A model generated the notes under the pieces. That model ran no database searches, was not told where the DNA came from, and saw only the letters and a program-made list of their open reading frames with translations. Shown in pieces: positions 6,392 to 13,324 of a stretch of DNA of 16,476 nt. Position numbers and translations under genes: made by a program. The stretch's first letter is position 1; every line of letters begins with the position of its first letter. The DNA is from Spirochaetota bacterium. Lineage in GTDB: Bacteria > Spirochaetota > Leptospiria > Turneriellales > Turneriellaceae. Location: NCBI GenBank assembly GCA_029561505.1, contig JAKQXK010000581.1:1-16476 (forward strand). The letters are read 5' to 3'.

Positions 6392-6410
6392 ACACATTAG
6401 TATACACATT
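6390..6410 (-). promoter_or_regulatory. vapB promoter region with two 9-bp direct repeats
   Basis: AATGTGTAT (minus strand) occurs at 6402-6410 and again at 6390-6398, with a 12-bp period. The second copy covers the vapB ATG, and a TATACT -10-like hexamer (6399-6404) lies across the junction. Repeats at this position are typical of toxin-antitoxin autoregulatory operators. No good -35 with 17-bp spacing is visible (TTGCTT is 19 bp away). Confidence 0.45.
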
Positions 6411-6439
6411 GAACTTACCTGCAAAGCAATTTTACCGCA

Positions 6440-6459
6440 AGCTATGGAATTCCATAGCC
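6440..6459. repeat. 20-bp palindromic element, copy 2
   Basis: AGCTATGGAATTCCATAGCC contains a perfect 18-bp palindrome (6441-6458) and matches the element at 2795-2814 at 17 of 20 positions. It lies in the divergent gap between vapB and the plus-strand gene starting at 6514, so it could regulate either, or be a dispersed repeat. Confidence 0.6.
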
Positions 6460-6513
6460 ACGCTGACTAAAAAATCTTGACGTATTGTTCATCTTTATCT
6501 CGACTTGCCGAAC

Positions 6514-7155
6514 ATGGACAAAAACGAAATCGCCGAAAGCATCAAAGAACTGCTCGTATCTGAAACTGATATGAGCTACCTCGCCGAACTGCCCGACAAG
6601 CATCTGCAGCAGCTGCACGCCGATCTGCAGACCTACATGAAACGCCTCGACGAGAACCAGCGCCCCGTCTTCAAGGCGATCGCAATTTCGACGACGTTCA
6701 TACCCAACTTCATCATCGCGAAACTCGCCCATGACTATTTCACTCCCTACATCGTTGCACAGGTTTGCGAATACATGGACCCGAAAGCAGCGGCAAAAAT
6801 CGCCAAGTCGCTGCGCGTCGACTATATGGGCCAGGTCGCGGTAAACGGTGACCCAAAGGTAACAGCGCGCATCGGTGATTGTGTCGAAGTCGACATAATC
6901 GTCAACGTCGTGCGTGAAATGGTGAAACATTCGTTCTTCTTGAAGCTCGGTGAAATCGCCGACATCTTGAACGAGAACCACCTCAAGAATGTGATGCTCA
7001 AGATCAACGACGACAACGCGATCTTTCAGGTTGGATTGCACATGAAAGACGAGGGTAAGATTATTAGGCTCTCGAAAGCGTGGCCAAGCAGAACACGTGA
7101 ATACGTCATCGGAGCACTGCAGAAGATCAACCACCCGCTGGCGTCGAAGCTCTAG
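6514..7155 (+). CDS. Helical protein of unknown function
   Basis: From the ATG at 6514 the product is 213 residues, soluble, charged and predicted almost all alpha-helical. Short helix pairs such as MSYLAELPDKHLQQLHADLQTYM, FIIAKLAHDYFTPYIVAQVCEYMDPKAAAKIAKSL and LKLGEIADILNENHLKNVMLKI suggest a helical-repeat fold like those found in MgtE N-terminal or FliG-like domains, but this is only a resemblance and I recognise no family. A TTG at 6505 in the same frame is an alternative start; neither has a Shine-Dalgarno. Third codon positions are GC-rich as in neighbouring genes, which supports this strand over a longer antisense frame. TTGACG at 6477-6482 may be a -35 box. The palindrome at 6440-6459 lies just upstream. 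Confidence 0.65.
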   Translation: MDKNEIAESIKELLVSETDMSYLAELPDKHLQQLHADLQTYMKRLDENQRPVFKAIAISTTFIPNFIIAKLAHDYFTPYIVAQVCEYMDPKAAAKIAKSLRVDYMGQVAVNGDPKVTARIGDCVEVDIIVNVVREMVKHSFFLKLGEIADILNENHLKNVMLKINDDNAIFQVGLHMKDEGKIIRLSKAWPSRTREYVIGALQKINHPLASKL

Positions 7156-7294
7156 CCAGATCGCTAGGGCCGAGTTGGCCTGGCAGGTATCCCGGAGCTC
7201 TATCATAAATGGTTTACCGTGCGTGAGACTTGGCCTCCCTTGGGCCCATGGTCAGACTTGCGCAAGGCAATAGCCATCGATAAGGTGAGCGAAG

Positions 7295-7677
7295 ATGAGA
7301 AGCGAGCGAATGGTAGTGCTTGCCTTTGTTGGCGCTATGGTAAGCTGCATCAACTACGGGTCGGGGAAAATATCGACTGGGCCTTGAAACCTAACGCGAT
7401 CTATAGGCGATCAGGCGGAACTGCAATCGGCACCACGAATGGCCGCGCGATTTTTACTTCGCAATTAGAAAATAGCATCGGCGCAACATCGATCTATGTG
7501 TGGACTGGATTATCTGCAAACTGGCAGGACACCGGAATGAGTTGTTCGGCTTGGATCGATAATACGGGTGGAGTACTTGGAACTGTTGGTGATTCTCTGT
7601 CGCCGCATAGCACCGCAATCAGCACCACTGCTAATACGTGTTCTGCCGCAGCCCCGCTATACTGCGTTGAACAATGA
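7295..7677 (+). pseudogene. DUF1554 lipoprotein remnant (internal deletion plus frameshift)
   Basis: An ATG at 7295 with an AAGGTG Shine-Dalgarno 7 nt upstream starts a lipoprotein signal peptide, MRSERMVVLAFVGAMVSCINYGSG, with Cys18 in a spirochaetal-type lipobox. The frame hits TGA at 7385. In the +2-shifted frame, from about 7373 to the stop at 7677, the C-terminal half of a DUF1554 domain is clear: DWALKPNAIYRRSGGTAIGTTN, YVWTGLSANWQD, SCSAWIDNTGG and the ending CSAAAPLYCVEQ. The N-terminal half of the domain (the usual FVT...ADALC...YKALLVDG part) is missing, so an out-of-frame internal deletion joined the signal peptide to the second half. DUF1554 lipoproteins are Leptospiraceae surface proteins. 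The same frame is open back to a GTG at 7219, but those residues look non-coding. Confidence 0.8.
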
Positions 7678-7682
7678 GCCGA

Positions 7683-8381
7683 TCACCGAAGGTTCGTACG
7701 AAACACACGATCCCAGATGGTGGTGTAAAAGCCGAGATTGACCGTCTCGTCGCGGTGGTGCTGCAAATGAAAGTCAGGCTCGGCAATCGCGAGAGCCGCC
7801 ATGGTTTTCGAGAGCCATTTTGGGTATGGGGAAAATCCGCAATGCGCTGCAATACCGAAATACAGGTTCAGCTGCAGAAAAATGATCACAGATTCAAAGC
7901 TGAAGGCAGAGAGCATCAGCGTTATCACCCATAACGAACCGAAGCCCAATGCCTCGAGCGGATGCATCACGAACAGTGTGAGTGGGCGCACCTCGCGGTA
8001 TTTGTGGTGCAGGTAGTGCGCCCAACCATAGAACCAGCGCATGTGCGCGATGCGGTGTAAGACGTAGAGCGCGAAATCCATGAGCAAGACCAGCACGAGA
8101 GTGTCGCGCAAGGCCGTCAGCACACCGGCGTGACGATTGAGCTGCAGATAACCGTGTTTCCAGAGCAGCCAACCGGCGACCGAGATCACGGCGTTGACAA
8201 AGACAGTGCAGGTCATGAGAAGCAATTCAAGACTGCTGTGCTGCAGATTTTGTGGCGCCGTTTTGAAAAATCGGGGTACGATGCACTCAAGACAATAAGC
8301 ACCCGACACAATCAGAATATTTAACGCAAAGAAGAAACCGGTTGCCTCGGCCACCGACATCGACCATAACCAGTCGAGCAT
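7683..8381 (-). CDS. Fatty acid hydroxylase / sterol desaturase family membrane protein
   Basis: From the ATG at 8381 the product is 232 residues with several membrane helices. It carries the histidine clusters of the diiron hydroxylase superfamily: LYVLHRIAHMRWFYGWAHYLHHKYREVRPL (HxxxH and HxxHH), a further His in FGIAAHCGFSPYP, and the C-terminal FHLQHHRDETVNLGFYTTIWDRVF (HxxHH followed by the conserved N-x-G-x3-T-x-WD). Such enzymes use a di-iron centre to hydroxylate or desaturate lipids in the membrane. The frame is open to a TTG at 8420; the ATG is preferred since MLDWLWSMSVAEA starts just before the first helix. It converges on the lipoprotein remnant with a 5-bp gap and diverges from the REC-PAS gene. 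Confidence 0.9.
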   Translation of the reverse strand: MLDWLWSMSVAEATGFFFALNILIVSGAYCLECIVPRFFKTAPQNLQHSSLELLLMTCTVFVNAVISVAGWLLWKHGYLQLNRHAGVLTALRDTLVLVLLMDFALYVLHRIAHMRWFYGWAHYLHHKYREVRPLTLFVMHPLEALGFGSLWVITLMLSAFSFESVIIFLQLNLYFGIAAHCGFSPYPKWLSKTMAALAIAEPDFHLQHHRDETVNLGFYTTIWDRVFRTNLR

Positions 8382-8437
8382 ATGGCCGGCTTTGGGCCAG
8401 TGATAACCCCGGCAATGCAATTTAACATCACACCCAT

Positions 8438-9685
8438 TTGTCTGATGATATCAGCTATGCTGTAGACAGCGTAGCCCAGCAAGCTGATCAGCAGAAGACG
8501 ATTCTGCTCGTCGAAGACCAGCCAATCATTGCACGCATGAACGCCGAAATCGTACGCGGCTTCGGTTATCACGTCATCGAGGCGTATACAGGTGAAGCAG
8601 CAGTCGAAGCTATCGGCAAGACCCCGGTCATTGATTTAGTTTTGATGGACGTTGATCTGGGGCCAGGCATTGACGGTACCGAAGCCGCACGGCAGATTCT
8701 GGCCTCAAAATGCATACCGATCGTGTTTTTAACCTCGCATGCCGAGCAAGACTATGTCGAACGCGTGCGCAAGATCACACGCTACGGGTACGTGATTAAG
8801 AATTCGGGTGAATTTGTTTTGCAGTCATCTATCGCGATGGCCTTTGAACTTTTTGAGGCCAACCAGAAAGCACTCGCTGCCAGGGCGCAGCTTGAGGCCA
8901 CACTCAACGCGCTGCCCGATCTGCTGATCGAAATTGACGGCAGCGGGGTCTGCCTTGACTTTCATTCGCCCGTGGGCGATGGCTATCCGTTGATTAATGC
9001 CGACTACATCGGCCGCAACCTCAGCGAGACGATGCCAGCCGAAAGTACCGACGTCATCATGTCTGCTGTTGCAGAGGCTGAAACCAGCGGTACCTCATTC
9101 GGCAAGAGCTTTGCCCTCTTCAATGGCGACAAAACGCGTTGGTTTGAGATTTCTGTCGCGAAGAAGCCCATTGAGCCCGAGCTCTCGCATTACGTGGTGC
9201 TGAGACGAGACATTACTGAACGTATGCGCGTAGAAGAAGAGTTGCGCACGCACCAGGTTGAGCTGCAGGTGCAGGGCGAAGAAGTGCGCACGCAGCATGA
9301 CGAGCTCGAAGAACACCGCAACAAATACTTTAACCTTTATGAATTTTCACCCGTCAGTATCATCAGCTTTTCAGATTCGGGAATCATAAAAGAAATAAAC
9401 CTCACTGGCGCATCGCAGCTGCAATCGACGCGCAGCGGCCTCATAGGGCAATTGATCACGAAAATTATCAGCCCCGCGAACCAAGATGTATTTTATCTGG
9501 CGCGCAAGCGTCTGTTGGCGAGTGCTGAAAACGGCGCGCCCGAACCGCGCGAAACTTTTTCGCTGACACTCATGCGCGCCGACAAAACAGTATTCGCTAC
9601 GCATGCGCAGCTAAGCTTCTCTCAGGTAAATAGCATGCGGGGCAGCTTTTTTCTGGTAGTGATGCCTCTCACTGAGGGTCAGTGA
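8438..9685 (+). CDS. Response regulator with two PAS domains (REC-PAS-PAS)
   Basis: The 415-residue protein has a receiver domain at about 21-140: acidic pair E26/D27, phospho-acceptor D71 in LVLMDVDLG, T99/S100 and K121. A first PAS domain spans about 150-262, ending WFEISVAKKP...HYVVLRRDITERMRVEEELR, a normal PAS/PAC tail. A short coiled coil (262-297) leads to a second PAS domain (about 297-410, YEFSPVSIISFSDSGIIKEINLTGASQL). There is no kinase, DNA-binding or output enzyme domain, so it probably acts by protein contact. The start is TTG, since no ATG occurs in frame before the receiver core, and no Shine-Dalgarno is clear. It ends one base before the CheB-CheR gene, so the two are surely co-transcribed; it may feed phosphorylation-dependent input to it. 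Confidence 0.9.
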   Translation: MSDDISYAVDSVAQQADQQKTILLVEDQPIIARMNAEIVRGFGYHVIEAYTGEAAVEAIGKTPVIDLVLMDVDLGPGIDGTEAARQILASKCIPIVFLTSHAEQDYVERVRKITRYGYVIKNSGEFVLQSSIAMAFELFEANQKALAARAQLEATLNALPDLLIEIDGSGVCLDFHSPVGDGYPLINADYIGRNLSETMPAESTDVIMSAVAEAETSGTSFGKSFALFNGDKTRWFEISVAKKPIEPELSHYVVLRRDITERMRVEEELRTHQVELQVQGEEVRTQHDELEEHRNKYFNLYEFSPVSIISFSDSGIIKEINLTGASQLQSTRSGLIGQLITKIISPANQDVFYLARKRLLASAENGAPEPRETFSLTLMRADKTVFATHAQLSFSQVNSMRGSFFLVVMPLTEGQ

Positions 9686-9686
9686 G

Positions 9687-11729
9687 ATGAAACGTCCGCG
9701 AAAAAAAATCGTGCCTCGTGAAAAAAAGAAAACAGCAGACTTGGGGGCGAATCAGAATTTCCCGATTGTGGGTATCGGCGCTTCAGCGGGGGGCTTAGCC
9801 GCTTTCGAAGCCTTCTTTTCAGGCATGCCACCCGATACCGACCCCGGCATGGCATTTGTGCTCGTACAGCACCTGGCACCCGACCACAAGAGCATTCTCG
9901 CCGAGCTGATCAGGCGTTACACACGTATGCAGGTCTTTGAAGTCGAAGACGGCATGCAGGTGAGCATCAATTGCGCTTACATAATACCCCCCAACAAAGA
10001 TATGGCGTTTATTGGTGGGGCGCTGCAGCTGCTCGAGCCGGCAGAACCCCGTGGGCGCAGGTTGGCGATTGATTTTTTCTTTCAGACGCTGGCTGAAGAC
10101 CTGCATGAACATGCAATCGGTGTGGTGCTTTCGGGTACAGGGGGTGATGGCACTCTCGGTGCCCGGGCCATCAAGAGCGAAGGCGGCATGGTCATGGTGC
10201 AAAAACCAGAATCAACCGAATTTGATGGCATGCCTCGCAGCGTCATCGCAACGGGACTCGTCGACTATGAACTCTTGCCTGCAGAAATGCCTGCGCAACT
10301 TATGGCCTATGTCGCACGCGCCTACCAGAAGCCGCTGAAGTCAGAGCAGGTCTCGCCGGCCGATACCCAAAACGCACTGAAGAAGATTTTCGTGCTGTTG
10401 CGGTCTCAGACGGGCCACGACTTTTCGGAGTATAAACCGAGCACGATTCACCGGCGCATCGAGCGGCGGCTAGCGATTCAGCAAATTGCGAGCATTGACA
10501 ACTATGTTGCGTACCTGCAAAAAACGCCGGCCGAGGTCGACGCGCTTTTTCATGATCTGCTGATCGGGGTGACGAATTTTTTCCGCGACCCTGAAGCCTT
10601 CGAGGTGCTCGAAACTCAGGTTATACCGGCACTGTTTGCAGGCAAAGCGGCGGGCAGCACCATTCGCGTCTGGTCAACAGGCTGTTCAACCGGTGAAGAA
10701 GCGTATTCGATCGCTATGCTGCTGCTTGAGCATATGGAAACGCTGGGGGAAAAATACAATCTTCAGGTTTTTGCCACGGATATCGACAGCCGGGCAATCG
10801 CCGTCGCACGCGCCGGCAAATACCCCGCCAGCATCGTGGCTGACATAACCCCTGAAAGACTCGCCCGTTATTTTGTCGCAGAAACTACTGGGGTCGCGTA
10901 TCGAATTCACAAGACCGTCAGGGATGTCGTGATCTTCTCAGAACAAGACATGATAAAAGACCCGCCGTTCTCTAAGATTGACCTCATTAGCTGCCGCAAT
11001 GTTCTGATTTACCTCGAAGCGCAGCTGCAGCACAAAATAATTCCGCTGTTCCGTTACGCACTGAATTGGCCTGGGTATCTTTTTCTCGGCACCTCTGAGG
11101 GCATCGGCGAATTCAGCGATCTGTTCGAAGTGCTCGACCGCAAGAACAAGATCTATGCCGCCCGCCAAAGCAGTTCACGCCGCCTGCCAGACTCGCCGGG
11201 CCGTTTTCAATTGCGCACGATTGAGCGCTATGTTTCGGCGGTCAATGCCGACGGAAAAAAGCTGCCGAAACGCGCGTCGGTTCGTGATTTGACAGAACAG
11301 GCGTTGCTGAAACAAATTCCACTGGCTGGTGCGCTCGTCAACGCGGCCGGTGACATTCTTTATTTGCACGGCAGAACCGGCATGTACCTCGAGCCTCCGC
11401 CGGGTGAAACCAGCACAAACAATATCATCAAAATGGCACGCGAAGGTTTGCGCCCTGCATTGAGTGGTGCGCTGCGTGACGCGGTTACCCGAAAAATGAT
11501 TGTACGAAATTTTGGGCTTCAGGTCAAAACGAACGGCCACTACAGCGCGGTTAACCTGAGCGTTTGCCCTCTGGCGAATGCTGATGAATCAGCGCTCTTT
11601 CTCGTGATTCTCGAAGAAGCCTCTGTCGCTGAGATTGGTGAGAAGCGCGGGTCGAAATCAAAATTGCAGATCGGGTCAACCGCCGGCGCGCATTGCCGCG
11701 CTCGAGCAAGAGTTGCGGGCAAAAGATGA
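9687..11729 (+). CDS. CheB-CheR fusion protein, 5' part of a frameshifted gene
   Basis: Residues 25-215 form a CheB methylesterase domain with its triad: S33 (GIGASAGG), H62 (VQHLAPDH) and D154 (SGTGGDGTLG). Residues 228-495 form a CheR methyltransferase domain: TNFFRD (296-301), the SAM-binding loop STGCSTGEEAYS (330-341), FATDID (362-367) and SCRNVLIYL (435-443). A degenerate PAS-like domain follows (about 530-645). CheB lacks a receiver domain here; the REC-PAS-PAS protein may replace it. The last 30 or so residues (after about 650) are arginine- and alanine-rich and look out of frame, because the normal continuation, an RIAALEQELRAKDDYL coiled coil, appears in the +1 frame. Removing one base between 11640 and 11685 gives a single 988-residue protein ending at 12654. 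Confidence 0.9.
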   Translation: MKRPRKKIVPREKKKTADLGANQNFPIVGIGASAGGLAAFEAFFSGMPPDTDPGMAFVLVQHLAPDHKSILAELIRRYTRMQVFEVEDGMQVSINCAYIIPPNKDMAFIGGALQLLEPAEPRGRRLAIDFFFQTLAEDLHEHAIGVVLSGTGGDGTLGARAIKSEGGMVMVQKPESTEFDGMPRSVIATGLVDYELLPAEMPAQLMAYVARAYQKPLKSEQVSPADTQNALKKIFVLLRSQTGHDFSEYKPSTIHRRIERRLAIQQIASIDNYVAYLQKTPAEVDALFHDLLIGVTNFFRDPEAFEVLETQVIPALFAGKAAGSTIRVWSTGCSTGEEAYSIAMLLLEHMETLGEKYNLQVFATDIDSRAIAVARAGKYPASIVADITPERLARYFVAETTGVAYRIHKTVRDVVIFSEQDMIKDPPFSKIDLISCRNVLIYLEAQLQHKIIPLFRYALNWPGYLFLGTSEGIGEFSDLFEVLDRKNKIYAARQSSSRRLPDSPGRFQLRTIERYVSAVNADGKKLPKRASVRDLTEQALLKQIPLAGALVNAAGDILYLHGRTGMYLEPPPGETSTNNIIKMAREGLRPALSGALRDAVTRKMIVRNFGLQVKTNGHYSAVNLSVCPLANADESALFLVILEEASVAEIGEKRGSKSKLQIGSTAGAHCRARARVAGKR

Positions 11730-12654
11730 CTACCTGCAGACTGCGCAAGAAGAGCTCGAAGGTTCAAATGAAGAGCTGAAATCAGCGAACGAAGAAATGC
11801 AATCTGTCAACGAAGAGCTTCAATCAACGAACGAAGAGCTTGAGACGTCGAAAGAAGAGCTTCAGTCGGTCAATGAAGAACTCGCCACGGTAAATAATGA
11901 GCTGCAGACAAAGGTGCTCGATCTCTCTCGCCTGAACAACGACATGAATAACCTGCTGGCGGGTACAGGCATCGCAACAATTTTTGTCGACCACAAGCTG
12001 CGCATTTTGCGCTTCACCCCGACGGTTTCACAGATCATGAATCTTATACCTACCGACGTCGGCCGACCGATCAACCATATTGTCTCGAACCTGCTGAATT
12101 ATGAGACCCTCGTCAATGATACTCAGGCTGTACTGAATACATTGGTGCCGCTTGAAAGGCATGTGCAGGCGCGCGATAGCAAATGGTACACGATGGGCAT
12201 TCGGCCATACCGCACGCTTGAGAATGTCATAGAGGGTGTCGTGATCACCTATACCGACATCACAGAAATGAAACTTGCCGAAGATGCGCTCGAAAAAGCC
12301 GTCAGCGTCATGCGCCTCGCGGCTGTCGTACGTGATTCAAACGATGCGATCACTGTGCAAGATCTGTTAGGCCGCATTCTCGCTTGGAACCAGGGTGCAG
12401 TGCGCCTTTATGGGTTTAGCGAAGAAGAGGCGCTGGCAATGAAAGCAAGCGACAGAATGCCGGCAGATCTGCAGCATGAAGAACTCGCGAGACTGATTGC
12501 GGCCAGCCAGGCACGGGTACTCACACCGCAGAAGACCCGACGCCTGCACAAGAACGGCGACTCAATTGAAGTGGCGATAGTGGCAAGCGCTCTGATTGGT
12601 GAATCGGGTCAGATTTATGCAATTTCAACGACCGAGCGGCGCATAGAAAAGTGA
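11635..12654 (+). CDS. Coiled coil-PAS-PAS, 3' part of the frameshifted CheB-CheR gene
   Basis: The recognisable sequence begins near 11686 with ARIAALEQELRAKDDYLQTAQEELEGSN. Seven NEELxSx heptads (11764-11910) form the signature coiled coil of CheB-CheR-PAS fusions. A PAS domain follows, NNDMNNLLAGTGIATIFVDHKLRILRFTP...YTDITEMK (residues about 98-212 counted from 11635), then a second PAS domain, RDSNDAITVQDLLGRILAWNQGAVRLYGFS...ISTTERRIEK (about 220-337). It stops without a histidine kinase module, which many such fusions carry. The only start in frame is TTG at 11635, inside the end of the upstream frame, with no Shine-Dalgarno and nonsense-like residues before the homology. It is therefore probably not an independent gene but the tail of the 9687 gene. 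Confidence 0.8.
   Translation: MVRSAGRNQNCRSGQPPARIAALEQELRAKDDYLQTAQEELEGSNEELKSANEEMQSVNEELQSTNEELETSKEELQSVNEELATVNNELQTKVLDLSRLNNDMNNLLAGTGIATIFVDHKLRILRFTPTVSQIMNLIPTDVGRPINHIVSNLLNYETLVNDTQAVLNTLVPLERHVQARDSKWYTMGIRPYRTLENVIEGVVITYTDITEMKLAEDALEKAVSVMRLAAVVRDSNDAITVQDLLGRILAWNQGAVRLYGFSEEEALAMKASDRMPADLQHEELARLIAASQARVLTPQKTRRLHKNGDSIEVAIVASALIGESGQIYAISTTERRIEK
11764..11910 (+). repeat. Seven degenerate 21-bp coding repeats (NEELxSx heptads)
   Basis: Seven tandem 21-bp units encode SNEELKS, ANEEMQS, VNEELQS, TNEELET, SKEELQS, VNEELAT and VNNELQT, a continuous parallel coiled coil. The units differ mainly at synonymous positions, so the repeat is kept by protein selection. It is the linker that passes signals between the CheB/CheR part and the PAS domains. 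Confidence 0.85.
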
Positions 12655-12689
12655 CTGTTTCGACTTGACTTCGAGTGTATACTGAGAAA

Positions 12690-12950
12690 GTGACACTTAA
12701 GATGGAAGTTTCAGCCAAAGATTTGCGCAAACAGCCTGGCAAAATTCTCAAGAGAGTGACAAACGGACAAGAAGTCGTCGTCACCTATCGAGGTAAGAAG
12801 CTGGCGAGGTTCGTTAAGCTCACCGACCTTCGGGCTGAAGAGATCATCAGCGACGGAAAAGATGAAATTTTCGGTCTCTGGAAAAGCCACGCTAACACCT
12901 CAACGGTCGATGAACAAGTTCGCAATTTACGCGAACGGAGAATCTTCTGA
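12690..12950 (+). CDS. Phd/YefM-family antitoxin
   Basis: The conserved part is MEVSAKDLRKQPGKILKRVTNGQEVVVTYRGKKLARFVKL, the Phd/YefM N-terminal DNA-binding fold with the typical VSAKDLRKxPGxIL and VVxTYRGKxxARxV blocks. A variable C-terminal tail (STVDEQVRNLRERRIF) should bind the toxin. Three starts are possible: GTG at 12675, GTG at 12690 and ATG at 12702. TATACT (12678-12683) ends 6 nt before the 12690 GTG, which would suit a leaderless message, while the ATG at 12702 matches many family members; 12675 lies upstream of that -10 box and is unlikely. The stop overlaps the apparent CTG start of the PIN toxin (CTGA), so the pair is coupled. It neutralises the toxin and probably represses the operon. 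Confidence 0.85.
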   Translation: MTLKMEVSAKDLRKQPGKILKRVTNGQEVVVTYRGKKLARFVKLTDLRAEEIISDGKDEIFGLWKSHANTSTVDEQVRNLRERRIF

Positions 12951-13324
12951 TTGTCGACAGCGATGTTATTATCTGGAGCCTGCGCGGCAACACGCGGGCT
13001 CAAGCCATGCTGCATGAAAATCTGCCATTCAAGATTTCGGTCGTTACCTATATGGAAATTGTTCAGGGCATGAAGAATCGCCGAGAGCTGAAGATTTTTC
13101 TGGACCAGCTCAAGCGCTGGTCAATCACAGTATTGCAGATCGATCGTGATGTTTCGGCCCGTGCGATGGCCTTTGTAGAAGAATTCTTTTTGAGCCATTC
13201 GCTGCAGATTGCCGATGCACTGATTGCCGCAACAGCGATCGAAGCGAAAGACCATTTGCTGACAGCAAATGACAAGCACTACAAGCAAATTAAGAGTCTG
13301 AAGATCGTCAAATTCAGGCCTTAA
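12947..13324 (+). CDS. vapC: PIN-domain toxin (VapC-like), probable CTG start
   Basis: Reading from CTG at 12947 the product is 125 residues and begins (M)IVDSDVIIWSLRGNTRAQAML, a typical VapC N-terminus. All four PIN acidic positions are present: D4 (with D6), E37 in VVTYMEIVQG, D90 in LQIADALIAATA and D109 in LTANDKHY. No ATG, GTG or TTG exists in frame before the conserved IVDSD strand. The first ATG, at 13007, would remove the first catalytic aspartate and 20 residues. GGAG at 12937-12940 lies 6 nt before CTG, an ideal Shine-Dalgarno distance; ATT at 12950 is the alternative. CTGA overlaps the antitoxin stop where ATGA is usual. It is a predicted Mg-dependent RNase. Its end overlaps the convergent transporter gene by 11 bp. 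Confidence 0.85.
   Translation: MIVDSDVIIWSLRGNTRAQAMLHENLPFKISVVTYMEIVQGMKNRRELKIFLDQLKRWSITVLQIDRDVSARAMAFVEEFFLSHSLQIADALIAATAIEAKDHLLTANDKHYKQIKSLKIVKFRP

Noticed and set aside
7156..7200. Possible terminator after the helical protein gene
   Set aside because: Only short GGCC-type pairings are found, with no U-tract, so it is too weak to call.
6442..7206. 254-residue open frame on the minus strand, longer than the plus-strand gene it covers
   Set aside because: Its composition (many His, Val, Phe, Arg without domain pattern) is typical of an antisense frame. The plus strand shows GC-rich third positions and a normal soluble-protein composition.
7219..7294. GTG at 7219 as the start of the DUF1554 protein
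   Set aside because: The encoded residues have no signal peptide and no similarity to the family, while a proper signal peptide with a ribosome binding site starts at 7295 in another frame.
11764..11910. Tandem 21-bp repeats as a possible CRISPR or mobile repeat
   Set aside because: The units are contiguous, diverged at synonymous sites and encode a well-known coiled coil of CheB-CheR fusions.
13007..13324. ATG at 13007 as the start of the PIN toxin
   Set aside because: It would drop IVDSDV and the first catalytic aspartate, both clearly encoded in frame just upstream.
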